A stretch of 64,000 bases of DNA from the NCBI GenBank assembly GCA_024346835.1, contig AP024867.1, positions 434,001-498,000 of the forward strand, written 5' to 3'. The DNA is from Vibrio comitans (GTDB taxonomy: Bacteria > Pseudomonadota > Gammaproteobacteria > Enterobacterales > Vibrionaceae). This document shows, piece after piece, positions 26,283 through 35,545 of this stretch. The stretch's first letter is position 1. Each line of letters opens with the position of its first letter. The translations under genes and the position numbers were made by a program. Under the pieces are notes generated by a model. The model was not told the origin of the DNA. It saw only the letters and a program-made list of their open reading frames with translations, and made no database searches.

Positions 26283-26909
26283 CTACTTCACTCTCTCTAA
26301 TACCGATGAATCCGTATGAGCAAATGACTTGTTGTAGATATCAAGCGCTGTGGTTTGAGAGTAGGTTAGAGTATCGCCATCAATCTTAATGTTCATGGAG
26401 AAATCTGTCGTCGAGGCATTATTCAACATGTAGTTTGATTCAGCGATGCCGCGATCAGATACCTTGAGCGTCATTTCGTTGCCTGCTGTACCCTCTGCGG
26501 TTACGCAGGTTGTTCTTGGTACGCAGAATGAGTTATAGACAATTTGGTTGTCCTTATCATAGATAAAGTAACCACGTTGGTCATGAAACTTGGAATCATC
26601 AGCCTTTCGAAAGACTTCTTGCTTGTAGTACATAGCAACCAAGGTTTGTTCACTGGCATTCACTGCATCGGCTGCCACTTCAAAGGTCATCACTTCATAA
26701 AAAGGCGTAATTGCAGGAGCTCCCTCACCTTGCGGAGTACCCGTTTGCGCAGGTGATATATCTACCCCACCACTTTCCACAGATTTCCACGTACCGACCA
26801 GTTGAGCTAGAGGGCCAAAGTCTAGCCCATCAATTATTGTGTGGTCATGATCGGCAAGAGCACTGATAGGAGCAAGCAAAGAGAGAGCAACGAGCGATTT
26901 CAATTTCAT
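26283..26909 (-). CDS. Secreted haem-binding beta-barrel (nitrobindin/THAP4-like) protein
   Basis: I start at ATG 26909 (MKLKSLVALSLL), giving 208 residues with a signal peptide (1-19, ending SALA). The mature part matches the heme-binding beta-barrel family: GPLAQLVGTWKS near the start, FYEVMTFE, FHDQRGYFIYDKDNQIVYNSF in the middle. Nitrobindin-type barrels bind haem through a C-terminal His, here possibly in SFAHTDSS. Cytoplasmic members scavenge NO or peroxynitrite; a secreted version is less common. A good Fur-box candidate lies 89 bases upstream, supporting a link to iron or haem. Confidence 0.75.
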   Translation of the reverse strand: MKLKSLVALSLLAPISALADHDHTIIDGLDFGPLAQLVGTWKSVESGGVDISPAQTGTPQGEGAPAITPFYEVMTFEVAADAVNASEQTLVAMYYKQEVFRKADDSKFHDQRGYFIYDKDNQIVYNSFCVPRTTCVTAEGTAGNEMTLKVSDRGIAESNYMLNNASTTDFSMNIKIDGDTLTYSQTTALDIYNKSFAHTDSSVLERVK

Positions 26910-26997
26910 ACTACTGTTATTCCTAGACTGGTTAATATCCAATCCAGATTAAGGTAGCAAAGAGACAAATTTCTTAACTGATATCAATTATCGCAAC

Positions 26998-27016
26998 GAT
27001 AATGACAATAATTTGC
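26998..27016 (-). promoter_or_regulatory. Candidate Fur box
   Basis: The sequence GATAATGACAATAATTTGC matches the 19-bp Fur consensus at about 15 positions. It lies 89 bases upstream of the haem-barrel gene start. Overlapping near-repeats (ATATCAATTATCG) extend to the left. Confidence 0.5.
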
Positions 27017-27076
27017 AACCAATTATTAAAAAGTAATACCAATAGACTTCAACATAAAAACCTTTTCCTACAACTG

Positions 27077-27544
27077 TTACATTGCCGGTAACAGAACATC
27101 TATTGCTATGTACTCTTGCCAGTTAAATAGTAAAAAACCGAAATAGCTAATCCCACTACACAGCAAAATTGAAAAAAAGAGCAGTACAAAAGTCGTTATG
27201 AGGCGTTGCTTTAGCTTGCGAGAGACCAAAGTAAATATCGGAATTCCAATAAGAATTGGAGCCAACAGTGCCATACTGACCTGACCATAGTTATTCCATG
27301 CTCTAAGAAATTTTCGAAGTTTGGGACGAAAGCGTACTTGCTTCTGAAAGGGCAATGGGAGATGTAGAACTGAACCGAAGTACCAACCAAACACACCAGC
27401 GGTCATTGCGGGCAGGACATTAAACATGAACATCTCTGGGTAGCTTAACGAAAGAAAACCTGCCAATGCGGGGCCAGTGTACGTTTTCCAAATACTCAGC
27501 CCGGCCATCGCAAGAGCAATCAACCAGTAAGATTCTGCGCCCAC
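27077..27544 (-). CDS. Membrane protein of unknown function, last of a three-gene operon
   Basis: I prefer a GTG start at 27544 (MGAESYWLIALAM), preceded by AGGGTAGG and lying just past the upstream stop; an upstream GTG at 27577 would overlap the previous gene. The 155-residue product has about four hydrophobic segments, with a basic loop FQKQVRFRPKLRKFLRAW between the second and third. The pattern FNVLPAMTAGVFGWYFG and YGQVSMALLAPILIGIPIF recalls small-export or DedA-like membrane proteins, but I cannot assign a family. Confidence 0.65.
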   Translation of the reverse strand: MGAESYWLIALAMAGLSIWKTYTGPALAGFLSLSYPEMFMFNVLPAMTAGVFGWYFGSVLHLPLPFQKQVRFRPKLRKFLRAWNNYGQVSMALLAPILIGIPIFTLVSRKLKQRLITTFVLLFFSILLCSGISYFGFLLFNWQEYIAIDVLLPAM

Positions 27545-27548
27545 AATG

Positions 27549-28166
27549 TTACCTACCCTTATGTAAACAAAGCTCACTCAACGCACTTTGAAAGTGCAGA
27601 ACTTTGTCTTCAACGTTGGACTGAAACATATTGTTCACCCACCTAGGAATGGTGTTACTTACTCTGTTGTTAGCCTTTACGTCTACCAGCACTTTCTCCT
27701 CAGTGATCGGTCGCATTACAAAGCTAAATCGAGCCTCACTGACGAACATATTGTAGTTATACAAATGCTGCTCAACAGAGTAACTGCTAGGTACTTTTGC
27801 CAACAAGTTAGATGCTTTCACCTGCGTATCGAAGGTTATAGTAAACAACCCAGCAGGGCGTTTACCTCTAAGTTGTCCATCCACCAAGGTAAAGCTAGTT
27901 TTTCTGTTGATCTTATCGAGTACCTCTACTGAAGAAAAATCTAGCTCTGAAATACAAACCGTGGTCATGTTAGAGAGAAAACGAGCCTGATATAGGGTTT
28001 CATTCAGCTCTGGCACCTTGCTGGTATAAAGCCAAACCTCAGGCCCGTTTGGGCGTTTATCCAATTCAAATGTCGATGCTTCAACATATAGCACATCAGA
28101 TTCAGCACCAGTCACCAGTAACGGCAAGGTCAGCACACTCATTGCACCTAACAGTTTTAGTTTCAA
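27549..28166 (-). CDS. Secreted protein of unknown function, possible START-like domain
   Basis: A 205-residue protein with a signal peptide (about 1-20, ending VTGA). The rest is beta-rich, and the C-terminal helix is preceded by SNTIPRWVNNMFQ, which resembles the end of START/SRPBCC lipid-binding domains (weak, by eye only). It sits between the DUF4344 metallopeptidase (12-base gap) and the small membrane protein (coupled), so the three are surely one transcript. Confidence 0.68.
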   Translation of the reverse strand: MKLKLLGAMSVLTLPLLVTGAESDVLYVEASTFELDKRPNGPEVWLYTSKVPELNETLYQARFLSNMTTVCISELDFSSVEVLDKINRKTSFTLVDGQLRGKRPAGLFTITFDTQVKASNLLAKVPSSYSVEQHLYNYNMFVSEARFSFVMRPITEEKVLVDVKANNRVSNTIPRWVNNMFQSNVEDKVLHFQSALSELCLHKGR

Positions 28167-28178
28167 TACCTACGCCCT

Positions 28179-28946
28179 CTAACTTGATGAGTCATTGAGA
28201 TATCGATGCCAATTTTCATAAAGCTGATGATAAGTTTCCTCGCAGGTGTCCTGTTGATCCGCTAGATACTCGTCTTCAATTTCGTCAAGCAATCCTTGGT
28301 TCTCTTTAGGATCGCTGCCATATACCAAACATAGAGTTGCAAAATAGCGTTGCAGATCAAAGCTATGAACACCCGCATACTCAGCGTAATCGTAATACTC
28401 TCCACCCGACTCTGATTCATAATCAAACATGTCTGCTGCATTCAATGTGGCATTCTGACCTTCGTCTAGATAGTTAAGCATGACAATCGACGCTAAATTA
28501 TCCACTGCATCTTCTTCTTTACCAAGTACAGGAATAGCATTGTCTTCCACCAGTGCATGACCCGCTTCATGTAGCAAAGTATGCATCAGCGTATCTACCG
28601 CACCTTGGTTGGCATCAGGCTCTGAACGATGCTCAGAAAAATAATGCTTAGCTTCGAGCACAAACACATAGGGTATATAGATGGTATGAATTTCAGGATC
28701 GTAATAAGGCCCATCGTCTGAGGAGCTCCCATAGATAACTGATATTGGATGTTTGAATGGAAAGAGTTCATCAACTAACGATATGAATGTTTCATTCACA
28801 CCACTTTCAACAATGAGTTGATAGCCTTGTTTATCCTCTTCACTATTCCTCTTCTCATAATCCAGATTCACCAAACTTTCTGCCCAGCAAAAGGAACTAG
28901 CAAACAGTAGACCTGCATATCCATATCTAAACACTCGCACCCTCAA
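28179..28946 (-). CDS. Secreted DUF4344-type putative metallopeptidase
   Basis: A 255-residue protein with a signal sequence (about 1-23, ending CWAES). The zincin motif HEAGH (126-130) is followed by the DUF4344-type EEDAVDNLASIVMLNYLD (about 143-160), whose Glu/Asp would be the third ligand. The N-terminal half has the SDDGPYYDPEIHTIYIPYVF strand. The C-terminus is very acidic. Cleavage target unknown. It is the first gene of a three-gene operon with a secreted protein and a membrane protein. Confidence 0.82.
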   Translation of the reverse strand: MRVRVFRYGYAGLLFASSFCWAESLVNLDYEKRNSEEDKQGYQLIVESGVNETFISLVDELFPFKHPISVIYGSSSDDGPYYDPEIHTIYIPYVFVLEAKHYFSEHRSEPDANQGAVDTLMHTLLHEAGHALVEDNAIPVLGKEEDAVDNLASIVMLNYLDEGQNATLNAADMFDYESESGGEYYDYAEYAGVHSFDLQRYFATLCLVYGSDPKENQGLLDEIEDEYLADQQDTCEETYHQLYENWHRYLNDSSS

Positions 28947-29198
28947 ATCGCCAACTACCCTAATTGCTTATAGCGTAGGACTCTCTACAAACTATGCCAG
29001 TATTTATGGTAAAAAACTTAGGATACAACAACTTATACTAGGTTGATGCCTCAAATATATTGAGCTGCTATGACGTTTTTATGACCTACCCACCCTTGTA
29101 ATACAATAGTATTATTTTGGTAACTTCGATTACGCTTATCGAAACACGAGCGTTACTTGTTACATTTTCTCCAAAGTTTTATACACCAAGGGGGGAAT

Positions 29199-29864
29199 AT
29201 GAAACTCTATACAACACTGATCTTAATAGGGACCGCAGTGGTCTCGGGATCATCATTTGCCAGCGATATAAACAGTACCAGTGGTTGGTATGTCGGCGGT
29301 GGTGTCGGTAAACCCAGCTTTGATGATGGTGGTTTTATCTCTGATTTAGGTCAGGAATATTCAAAGAACATTCACACTTCTCTGGATGCAAAAGGAACTG
29401 CTTTTTCAATCTATGGGGGCTACTTTTTCAATCGAATCATAGGCATCGAGACGTCCTACAACGACTATGGTAGCGCAGACATAAATATCAGCGGAGCAGC
29501 CCCTGCCCCATTTGCAGACCATAATGTGTCACATGATATCAAGGCATTCTCTCCAAAATCACTCTCTGTCTCTGCCAATCTTGGATACACCTTTGATAAC
29601 GGACTTCGTCCCTTTGTAAAGCTCGGTGTCTCTGCGCTTGACCTTCATCAGTCAGGAGATGTCGCTATCTTGGACAGCGATTCTGGTCCAGCAGGGCATT
29701 ACGGAATTGGCCTAGACTACTCACCAATAACCGCTTTTCAGGGACTAACATTGCGAGTTGCCTATGAAGGGGATATCACAGAGATTGAGAATACGACTAT
29801 TCACAAAACAGAATCGACATGGAACATGAGCATGCTCTATGGTGGTATTAGCTATAAATTCTAA
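29199..29864 (+). CDS. Outer-membrane beta-barrel protein
   Basis: I start at ATG 29199, preceded by AGGGGGGA, giving 221 residues with a signal peptide (1-22, ending SSFA). The mature chain shows the eight-stranded small-porin pattern: GWYVGGGVGKPSF at the start, alternating strands such as FSIYGGYFFNRIIGIETSYNDYG and LSVSANLGYTFDNGLRPFVKLGVS. It ends in YGGISYKF, whose terminal Phe is the BAM assembly signal. This is an OmpA-N/OmpW-like barrel without a periplasmic domain. Role unknown. Confidence 0.85.
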   Translation: MKLYTTLILIGTAVVSGSSFASDINSTSGWYVGGGVGKPSFDDGGFISDLGQEYSKNIHTSLDAKGTAFSIYGGYFFNRIIGIETSYNDYGSADINISGAAPAPFADHNVSHDIKAFSPKSLSVSANLGYTFDNGLRPFVKLGVSALDLHQSGDVAILDSDSGPAGHYGIGLDYSPITAFQGLTLRVAYEGDITEIENTTIHKTESTWNMSMLYGGISYKF

Positions 29865-29872
29865 TCCCACAA

Positions 29873-29908
29873 TTGGCAGCTTGAAATTACCTCCTTTCAG
29901 GCTGCCAA
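29873..29908 (+). terminator. Hairpin after the outer-membrane barrel gene
   Basis: A 14-bp stem (one G-U pair) beginning TTGGCAGC, with an 8-base loop, 8 bases after the stop. No T-run, so it may be an RNA-stabilising hairpin. Confidence 0.55.
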
Positions 29909-30002
29909 ATCACACCCTCGCTCTATTGATTTGTACCTACCCTTATAGAGAGGTTACTGTTAGTTAAAGATATCACCGGACAATCGGCCAACAGCAGTGA
30001 CC

Positions 30003-31079
30003 ATGACATCGTACTATCCTTTCGTTACTTTCATACTCAGCACATTTCTTTTTGCCTGTAGCCATAGTGAAGACTACACAGGGGTTGAAGGGTTTAAAGA
30101 TGGTAAATTTTTCAACTCAGAACATCAGAAACAAGACGTTGGCTTGTTAGCTGCAATGAAGTCCATTTACTTTGATGGCAATGACTATGCCGTACCTGAG
30201 CAAGCGCTTCCCTCTCGCGACATTGATATAGAGGCAATGGAACAAAAGAATGGATTCTCAATGGCGAAAATTGGCCATTCCACCATCCTAATTAGGCTCA
30301 ATAATGAGTACTGGATGTTCGACCCCATATTCTCTAAGCGTGCGTCACCGGTATCTTTTGCCGGCCCGCAACGGTATACGCCACCAGCAATGGAAATAGA
30401 GCAGGTGCCACAACTCAAAGGAGTACTTATCTCACACGACCATTTTGACCATCTAGATAAAGAGTCGATTAAGGCTCTCATTAAAAAAACCGAGCACTTT
30501 TATGTTCCTTTGGGAGTAAAACAGATTCTCGAGGGTTGGGGTGTACCCAATGATAATGTGACAGAACTAGCTTGGTGGGAAGCCATAGATATTGATTCGG
30601 TTTCGATAATCGCTACACCCTCACAACACTTCTCTGGACGTTCTATTGGCGGACAAAACGAAACGCAGTGGGTGTCATACGTGATGGTTCATGATGACTT
30701 CAAGCTGTACTTCAGTGGGGATTCAGGCTATTTCTCGGGGTTTAAAACCATAGGTGAAAAGTACGGACCATTTGATATCACTCTTATGGAAAACGGCGCG
30801 TACAATACTTTGTGGCAATACATGCACCTTTTCCCTAAGCAAACCGTGCAAGCTCACCAAGATCTAAATGGGCAGTATCTGGTGCCAATTCACAACGCCA
30901 CCTTCAATTTAAGCAATCATGCCTGGTTTGCTCCTATGGAAGAAATACATAAAGAAGCACAAAGCAGCAACGTTACGCTGATCACTCCAGAATTTGGAGA
31001 TATGGTATCGCTAGAGAATATTGAACAGTTTCAAAATCGGTGGTGGAGAGAATATATGCCGATTCCGCCATCGAAATAG
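30003..31079 (+). CDS. MBL-fold hydrolase lipoprotein (UlaG/NAPE-PLD-like)
   Basis: A 358-residue protein from ATG 30003 (a GTG two codons earlier is also possible). It has a lipoprotein signal with lipobox LFAC (Cys19). The metallo-beta-lactamase motif SHDHFDH (metal ligands at about 145-150) and GDSGYF (about 239) identify a two-metal hydrolase. GHSTILIRLNNEYWMFDP and HNATFNLSNHAW match the NAPE-PLD/UlaG-like subgroup, which acts on phosphodiesters or lactones. It is likely attached to a membrane facing the periplasm. Substrate unknown. Confidence 0.85.
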   Translation: MTSYYPFVTFILSTFLFACSHSEDYTGVEGFKDGKFFNSEHQKQDVGLLAAMKSIYFDGNDYAVPEQALPSRDIDIEAMEQKNGFSMAKIGHSTILIRLNNEYWMFDPIFSKRASPVSFAGPQRYTPPAMEIEQVPQLKGVLISHDHFDHLDKESIKALIKKTEHFYVPLGVKQILEGWGVPNDNVTELAWWEAIDIDSVSIIATPSQHFSGRSIGGQNETQWVSYVMVHDDFKLYFSGDSGYFSGFKTIGEKYGPFDITLMENGAYNTLWQYMHLFPKQTVQAHQDLNGQYLVPIHNATFNLSNHAWFAPMEEIHKEAQSSNVTLITPEFGDMVSLENIEQFQNRWWREYMPIPPSK

Positions 31080-31100
31080 CCGCCCCTATTGAGGGCGGCT
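31078..31100. terminator. Hairpin between convergent genes
   Basis: AGCCGCCC / GGGCGGCT with loop CTATTGA spans the stop of the MBL gene and ends before codA. GC-rich but without a T-run on either strand. Confidence 0.5.
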
Positions 31101-31107
31101 TAGGTGT

Positions 31108-32385
31108 TTAGCGCTTGAAAGTCACACTTTCTGTTTGTTCTAAATGAATAGAAGTTGTGGCAGGTTGTGTTTCGGCAATAACTTGCCCATGACGAACTGA
31201 ATAGCGAACAGGCACTTGACGGCGAACCGCATCAAAGCCGTTTTCGGCAGGCAATATGAGTAGACTGCCTGGCTTTCCTTCTTCAATGCCATAATGCTCT
31301 TGAATGTTTAACGCTTGAGCTGAATTCGCACTGATCAAATCCAGAGATTGATTGATCTGATCGTAACCCATGACTTGCGTAACATGCAGACCCATATGCA
31401 ATACTTGAAGCATGTTTGCCGTGCCTAGGGGATACCAAGGATCAAACACATCGTCATGGCCAAAACAAACATTGATGTTCGCTTCAAGCATCTCTTTGAC
31501 GCGAGTAACGCCTCGACGCTTAGGGTAATCATCAAAGCGACCCTGCAAGTGAGTGTTTACTAGCGGGTTAGCCACAAAGCTAATGCCTGACATCTTCAAT
31601 AAGCGGAACAAGCGCGATGCATAAGCACCGTTGTACGAACCCATTGCAGTGGTGTGACTAGCCGTGACCTTTTCGCCCATTTCATATTTATGAGCAAGTG
31701 CAGCCAGAGTCTCTACAAAGCGAGACTGTTCATCATCAATCTCATCACAATGCACATCAATCAAGCAGTCGTATTTACGAGCCAACTCAAAAATATAATG
31801 TAATGACTCAACGCCATACTCACGCGTAAACTCAAAGTGTGGAATAGCACCTATAACATCTGCGCCAAGTTGCACCGCTTCCTCAAGTAGTTCCTTACCA
31901 TTCGGGTAAGAAAGAATCCCTTCCTGAGGGAAAGCGACTATTTGAATATCCACCCACTGCTTCATCTCTTCACGTACTTCAACTAGAGCACGCAAGGCGA
32001 GCAATGTTGGATCCGAAACATCGACGTGTGTACGAACGTGTTGGATACCGTTAGCAATCTGCCACTTTAATGTTTGCTTAGCACGAGACTTCACATCTTC
32101 CATTGTCAGGGTTTGCTTGCGCTCAGCCCAACGCTCGATACCTTCAAACAAAGTACCAGAAATGTTCCAGCTTGGCTCACCCGCTGTTTGAGTTGCATCT
32201 AAGTGAATATGGGGCTCACAAAAAGGAGCAACCGCGATACCGCCCTCTGCATCCAGAGTTTTGCCCTCAAAATCAACGATTGAGGTGGCATTCACAATAC
32301 GTGCAAACTTGCCATCTTCAATCAGGATTTGTTGTAAGCCTACTTTTCCTGGAAGTCGTGCATTATTGATTAATAATGAGCTCAT
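31108..32385 (-). CDS. codA: Cytosine deaminase
   Basis: A 425-residue amidohydrolase that converts cytosine to uracil and ammonia. Metal-binding EPHIHLD (about 56-62), [10 protein letters not shown] (about 215), [17 protein letters not shown] (about 245) and [13 protein letters not shown] (about 313) match the CodA family closely. Cytoplasmic. It lies 9 bases before the codB stop's far side in the same transcript, second in codBA. The start ATG 32385 follows AAAGGTAA. Confidence 0.95.
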   Translation of the reverse strand: MSSLLINNARLPGKVGLQQILIEDGKFARIVNATSIVDFEGKTLDAEGGIAVAPFCEPHIHLDATQTAGEPSWNISGTLFEGIERWAERKQTLTMEDVKSRAKQTLKWQIANGIQHVRTHVDVSDPTLLALRALVEVREEMKQWVDIQIVAFPQEGILSYPNGKELLEEAVQLGADVIGAIPHFEFTREYGVESLHYIFELARKYDCLIDVHCDEIDDEQSRFVETLAALAHKYEMGEKVTASHTTAMGSYNGAYASRLFRLLKMSGISFVANPLVNTHLQGRFDDYPKRRGVTRVKEMLEANINVCFGHDDVFDPWYPLGTANMLQVLHMGLHVTQVMGYDQINQSLDLISANSAQALNIQEHYGIEEGKPGSLLILPAENGFDAVRRQVPVRYSVRHGQVIAETQPATTSIHLEQTESVTFKR

Positions 32386-32394
32386 AAATTACCT

Positions 32395-33633
32395 TTAAGC
32401 CGTTTGTTCCGTCAGGGATTTTTTATTAAGCAACGGGTTAAGAATCAAGTAACAAATCGCTCCGCCCAATACCGCATTTAATGGCACGATACCTGGGATG
32501 AATTTACCTGACGCTACACCTACTGCCACAGCAATAATTGCTGCCCAGTTTACCGCAACAAACTCTGCTTTAGCGAAGTCTTTATAGCGTTTTTTGTTTG
32601 TCATGAAATCAGCAATGATAACGCCACCGATTGGCGGAATAGCCAATGACAAGAATGTTAGCCAACCAACGAAGTTGTTGTACAGCCACAGAGCGAAGAT
32701 GGTGCCGACCAGGCCATTAATGATTGACAGCATGGTACTTGAACGGCCAGTAATGTTTGAGAAACCAAGGCCAGATGCGTACAGAGCATTTTCATTGGTA
32801 GTCCAAATATTCAAACCCAACACAATAATCGCAGGAAGCAATAGACCTTGAGCCATCATCACATCAGAGATATCGGCTTGACCCGTTGCCGCAGCGCCGG
32901 CTGCACCAAAGATAAACATCAAAGAGTTGCCGATAAAGAATGCAACCATAGTAATAACAACCGCACCCGATGCTTTCTTGCCAAAACGGACAAAATCCGC
33001 AGTTAACGTACCCGCACTAATAAACGAACCTACAACCATAGCCAGAGCAACAGAGAAATCGATAGGTGTTTCAGGCTGGATAAGCTGTAGCTGATCAAGG
33101 CCACCTACGCTATCTACAGCCGTTAATACCGAATAACCACCTAGCACTGCAATCGCAGGTACAGCAATCGCAGAAAGCACCATAAGTGCCTTGATACCGA
33201 AGTAAACAGTACCTGTCATCAGTAAACCTGAGATAACAATAAGAATATTGGTATCAATGCCTGTCGCTTTTTGTACTGGGATAGCAAACATTGCTACACC
33301 AACACCAAACCAACCCACTTGCGTGCCGCCTAGCAATGCTGACGGAAGCCAAGAGCCTTTAGTACCAAAAGAGAAGCGCGCTAATAAGTGAGTAGAAAGT
33401 CCGGTAGAAGCACCGATGTAGCCAAGAAAAGAAGTGTAGATACCAAGGATAAGGTTGCCGATAAGAACAGCGAGGAAGAAGTCGTTAAAGTTAAGTCCAG
33501 TGCCCAGTGAACCGCCAGTCCACATACTTGCCGAGAAGAAAGTCAGTCCTAACATCACCATGGTTAGTGATGCCATGCCCTTTCTTGCCTCGGCTGGAAC
33601 CGGCCCAAGACTATAGTTATTGTCGCCCGCCAT
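32395..33633 (-). CDS. codB: Cytosine permease
   Basis: A 412-residue NCS1-family transporter with about twelve membrane helices. I start at ATG 33633 (MAGDNNYSLGPVPAEARKG), which has a GGAGAG ribosome site and lines up with the E. coli N-terminus; the frame extends seven codons upstream. The motif SMWTGGSLGTGL and conserved GTQVGWFGVG are typical. It imports cytosine with a proton for the deaminase encoded next to it. Confidence 0.95.
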   Translation of the reverse strand: MAGDNNYSLGPVPAEARKGMASLTMVMLGLTFFSASMWTGGSLGTGLNFNDFFLAVLIGNLILGIYTSFLGYIGASTGLSTHLLARFSFGTKGSWLPSALLGGTQVGWFGVGVAMFAIPVQKATGIDTNILIVISGLLMTGTVYFGIKALMVLSAIAVPAIAVLGGYSVLTAVDSVGGLDQLQLIQPETPIDFSVALAMVVGSFISAGTLTADFVRFGKKASGAVVITMVAFFIGNSLMFIFGAAGAAATGQADISDVMMAQGLLLPAIIVLGLNIWTTNENALYASGLGFSNITGRSSTMLSIINGLVGTIFALWLYNNFVGWLTFLSLAIPPIGGVIIADFMTNKKRYKDFAKAEFVAVNWAAIIAVAVGVASGKFIPGIVPLNAVLGGAICYLILNPLLNKKSLTEQTA

Positions 33634-33739
33634 TTTACTCTCCGTACTACACATTCAAAAAAGATTATGTATGCGCAAATTTCACGCAAACGGGCGGTAT
33701 TATGTTGATATAAATCACAGAGTCAATGCATTTTTGCTC

Positions 33740-33755
33740 AACCAAACGTTTGCTT
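33740..33755 (-). promoter_or_regulatory. Candidate PurR operator of codBA
   Basis: AACCAAACGTTTGCTT matches the 16-bp PurR palindrome ACGCAAACGTTTGCGT at 13 positions, 107-122 bases upstream of codB. A second partial copy (ACGCAAACGGGC) starts at 33684. PurR controls codBA in E. coli. Confidence 0.65.
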
Positions 33756-33852
33756 TGAAGTTGGATAAGCTAAATGCATTAATAAACAATGAGTTACAAA
33801 TTGTGAAAACTTGTTTTATTTTGTATGTACAACAGATTGCGTTAGCCAAGAC

Positions 33853-34329
33853 TTAAACGCCACTCTTTCTATCAAATAATAACGTCATGACAGACTTTCC
33901 CATGACCAAATCAATGATCTCTCGAGCGTTCTCATTAGGCAGATGTTCAGAAACGATTTCAATAAGCTTTAGCACGCCTCTTTGGGTAGATGGATTGGAT
34001 TCTGTTTTTGCAGCATTGGCTACAAACATACGAATGACCATAGAGAACTCTTTTTCCGTTAGCCCTTTCTCCCAAGACTGAATAAAGGCCTCACGTGATG
34101 AGAAATCTAAACAAGACATAACAATAGGCAGAATTTTACCTTGTAACGCCATCGCAAACTCACGGTTTGATGGGTAGTAACCTTGCAGAGTACTCTTTCT
34201 TAAGCCAGTTTCTTTGGCTAGCCGATCATAAGTGACGCTTTCCCAACCTTCAGCAAGAAAGATCTTCACAATCAATGCGTTGTACTTAGCTAGGTTCTCT
34301 TCTTTTTTCTGCTGGGTAATTCTCGCCAT
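33853..34329 (-). CDS. TetR-type transcriptional regulator
   Basis: A 158-residue protein with an N-terminal TetR helix-turn-helix: IVKIFLAEGWESVTYDRLAKETGLRKSTLQGYYPSN (about 20-55), where the tyrosine-rich end is the family hallmark. The C-terminal ligand domain is short for TetR. It is co-directional with codB, 219 bases upstream of its start, so it could regulate codBA or its own gene. The ligand is unknown. Confidence 0.78.
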   Translation of the reverse strand: MARITQQKKEENLAKYNALIVKIFLAEGWESVTYDRLAKETGLRKSTLQGYYPSNREFAMALQGKILPIVMSCLDFSSREAFIQSWEKGLTEKEFSMVIRMFVANAAKTESNPSTQRGVLKLIEIVSEHLPNENAREIIDLVMGKSVMTLLFDRKSGV

Positions 34330-34548
34330 TGCAACCCCCTTTTAGTACCTATTGAGCATATTAATTGTAAGCTTATCATAAATTCGTACTGTAAACGAAT
34401 TACTATCGCAATGATTTTACACAATATTTACACCACAAGTACATACAGAACAACATACTTATTGCCACTGTCGATACCGAGAAGATACAAAAGTAGTTTA
34501 GTTTTCAGGCACAGTATCGAAATAGTACTTCCCCGACTATCACCGCTC

Positions 34549-35430
34549 TCATTGACGAGTGCTAACTCTCTGTTTTACAAACTCGACAAACGCCTTCAGT
34601 TTAGCCGATGGGTAAATCAGCTGCGGATAGACCATATACAAAGAGTTGAACGCATCAGAGGTCTCTTCTGCCAGTACCTGATTAAGCAGCCCGCTTTGTA
34701 CATCCTTTTCGACAAAGTAACTGGCGATACGCACTATACCCTCATCATTTAATGCAAACTCTCGAAGCATGCGATTATCATTACTTGCCATCCAACCACT
34801 CACTTTTATATCTGCCGTTTTTAAGGGCCAAGTACGTTGATGTAAGGTCGTTAAGCATTGGTGCTTATCAAGATCTTCAACCCTATTAACGACGCCAAAG
34901 CGTTGTAAATAATTAGGCGAAGCCACCAGCCAATGCTGATAATCAAATAATCGATAGGCCACCATATCCTCAGGAGGCGATTGAGTGGCGCGAAACGCTA
35001 AATCAATATCCGTTTGATTGAGATTAAATGACTGATAGCTGGAGTTAATCTCAAATATTATCTCTGGATGACGTTGTTTGAACTCCCGGCAAAGCTCCAT
35101 CAAGATGGATTCAGCAAACATCTTAGGGGCAGTAAGTCGCAGCAGTCCTGAAATCTCATTGTGTTCGCTATTGAGGTTTCTCTCCAAATCAAGAACAGCA
35201 CTTCGTATGCTCAATCCTTGTTGATAAGCACGCTCACCCTCTGGTGTTAACCTTACGCTACGTGTCGTTCTTACCACTAACGGGGCCTGAAGCTCACTCT
35301 CTAGTTTCTTTATCTGCTCGGATAAATAGCTTCTTGAAATACCGAGTACTTCTGCTGCTCGTGAAAAGTTTAGTTGTCTTGCTAGTTCAACAAAGAGCAT
35401 CAAACGCTCTATTCGCTTATGTTCGTTCAT
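34549..35430 (-). CDS. LysR-family transcriptional regulator
   Basis: A 293-residue LysR protein: wHTH at about 10-60 (NFSRAAEVLGISRSYLSEQIKKLES) followed by the effector domain (LLRLTAPKMFAESILMEL and ELIFEINSS-like strands). It is divergent from the aldo/keto reductase gene with a 115-base gap containing both promoters. By the usual LysR pattern it controls that operon (inference). Confidence 0.9.
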   Translation of the reverse strand: MNEHKRIERLMLFVELARQLNFSRAAEVLGISRSYLSEQIKKLESELQAPLVVRTTRSVRLTPEGERAYQQGLSIRSAVLDLERNLNSEHNEISGLLRLTAPKMFAESILMELCREFKQRHPEIIFEINSSYQSFNLNQTDIDLAFRATQSPPEDMVAYRLFDYQHWLVASPNYLQRFGVVNRVEDLDKHQCLTTLHQRTWPLKTADIKVSGWMASNDNRMLREFALNDEGIVRIASYFVEKDVQSGLLNQVLAEETSDAFNSLYMVYPQLIYPSAKLKAFVEFVKQRVSTRQ

Positions 35431-35545
35431 TTAATCTCCACTCATTACATTATTCATTATAGCGAACAATGAGTTCGTAGATAGGCTCTTATCATTATCA
35501 ATACGAACAATAGAATGTACTTATTAGATAACAACGAGAGCAAAC

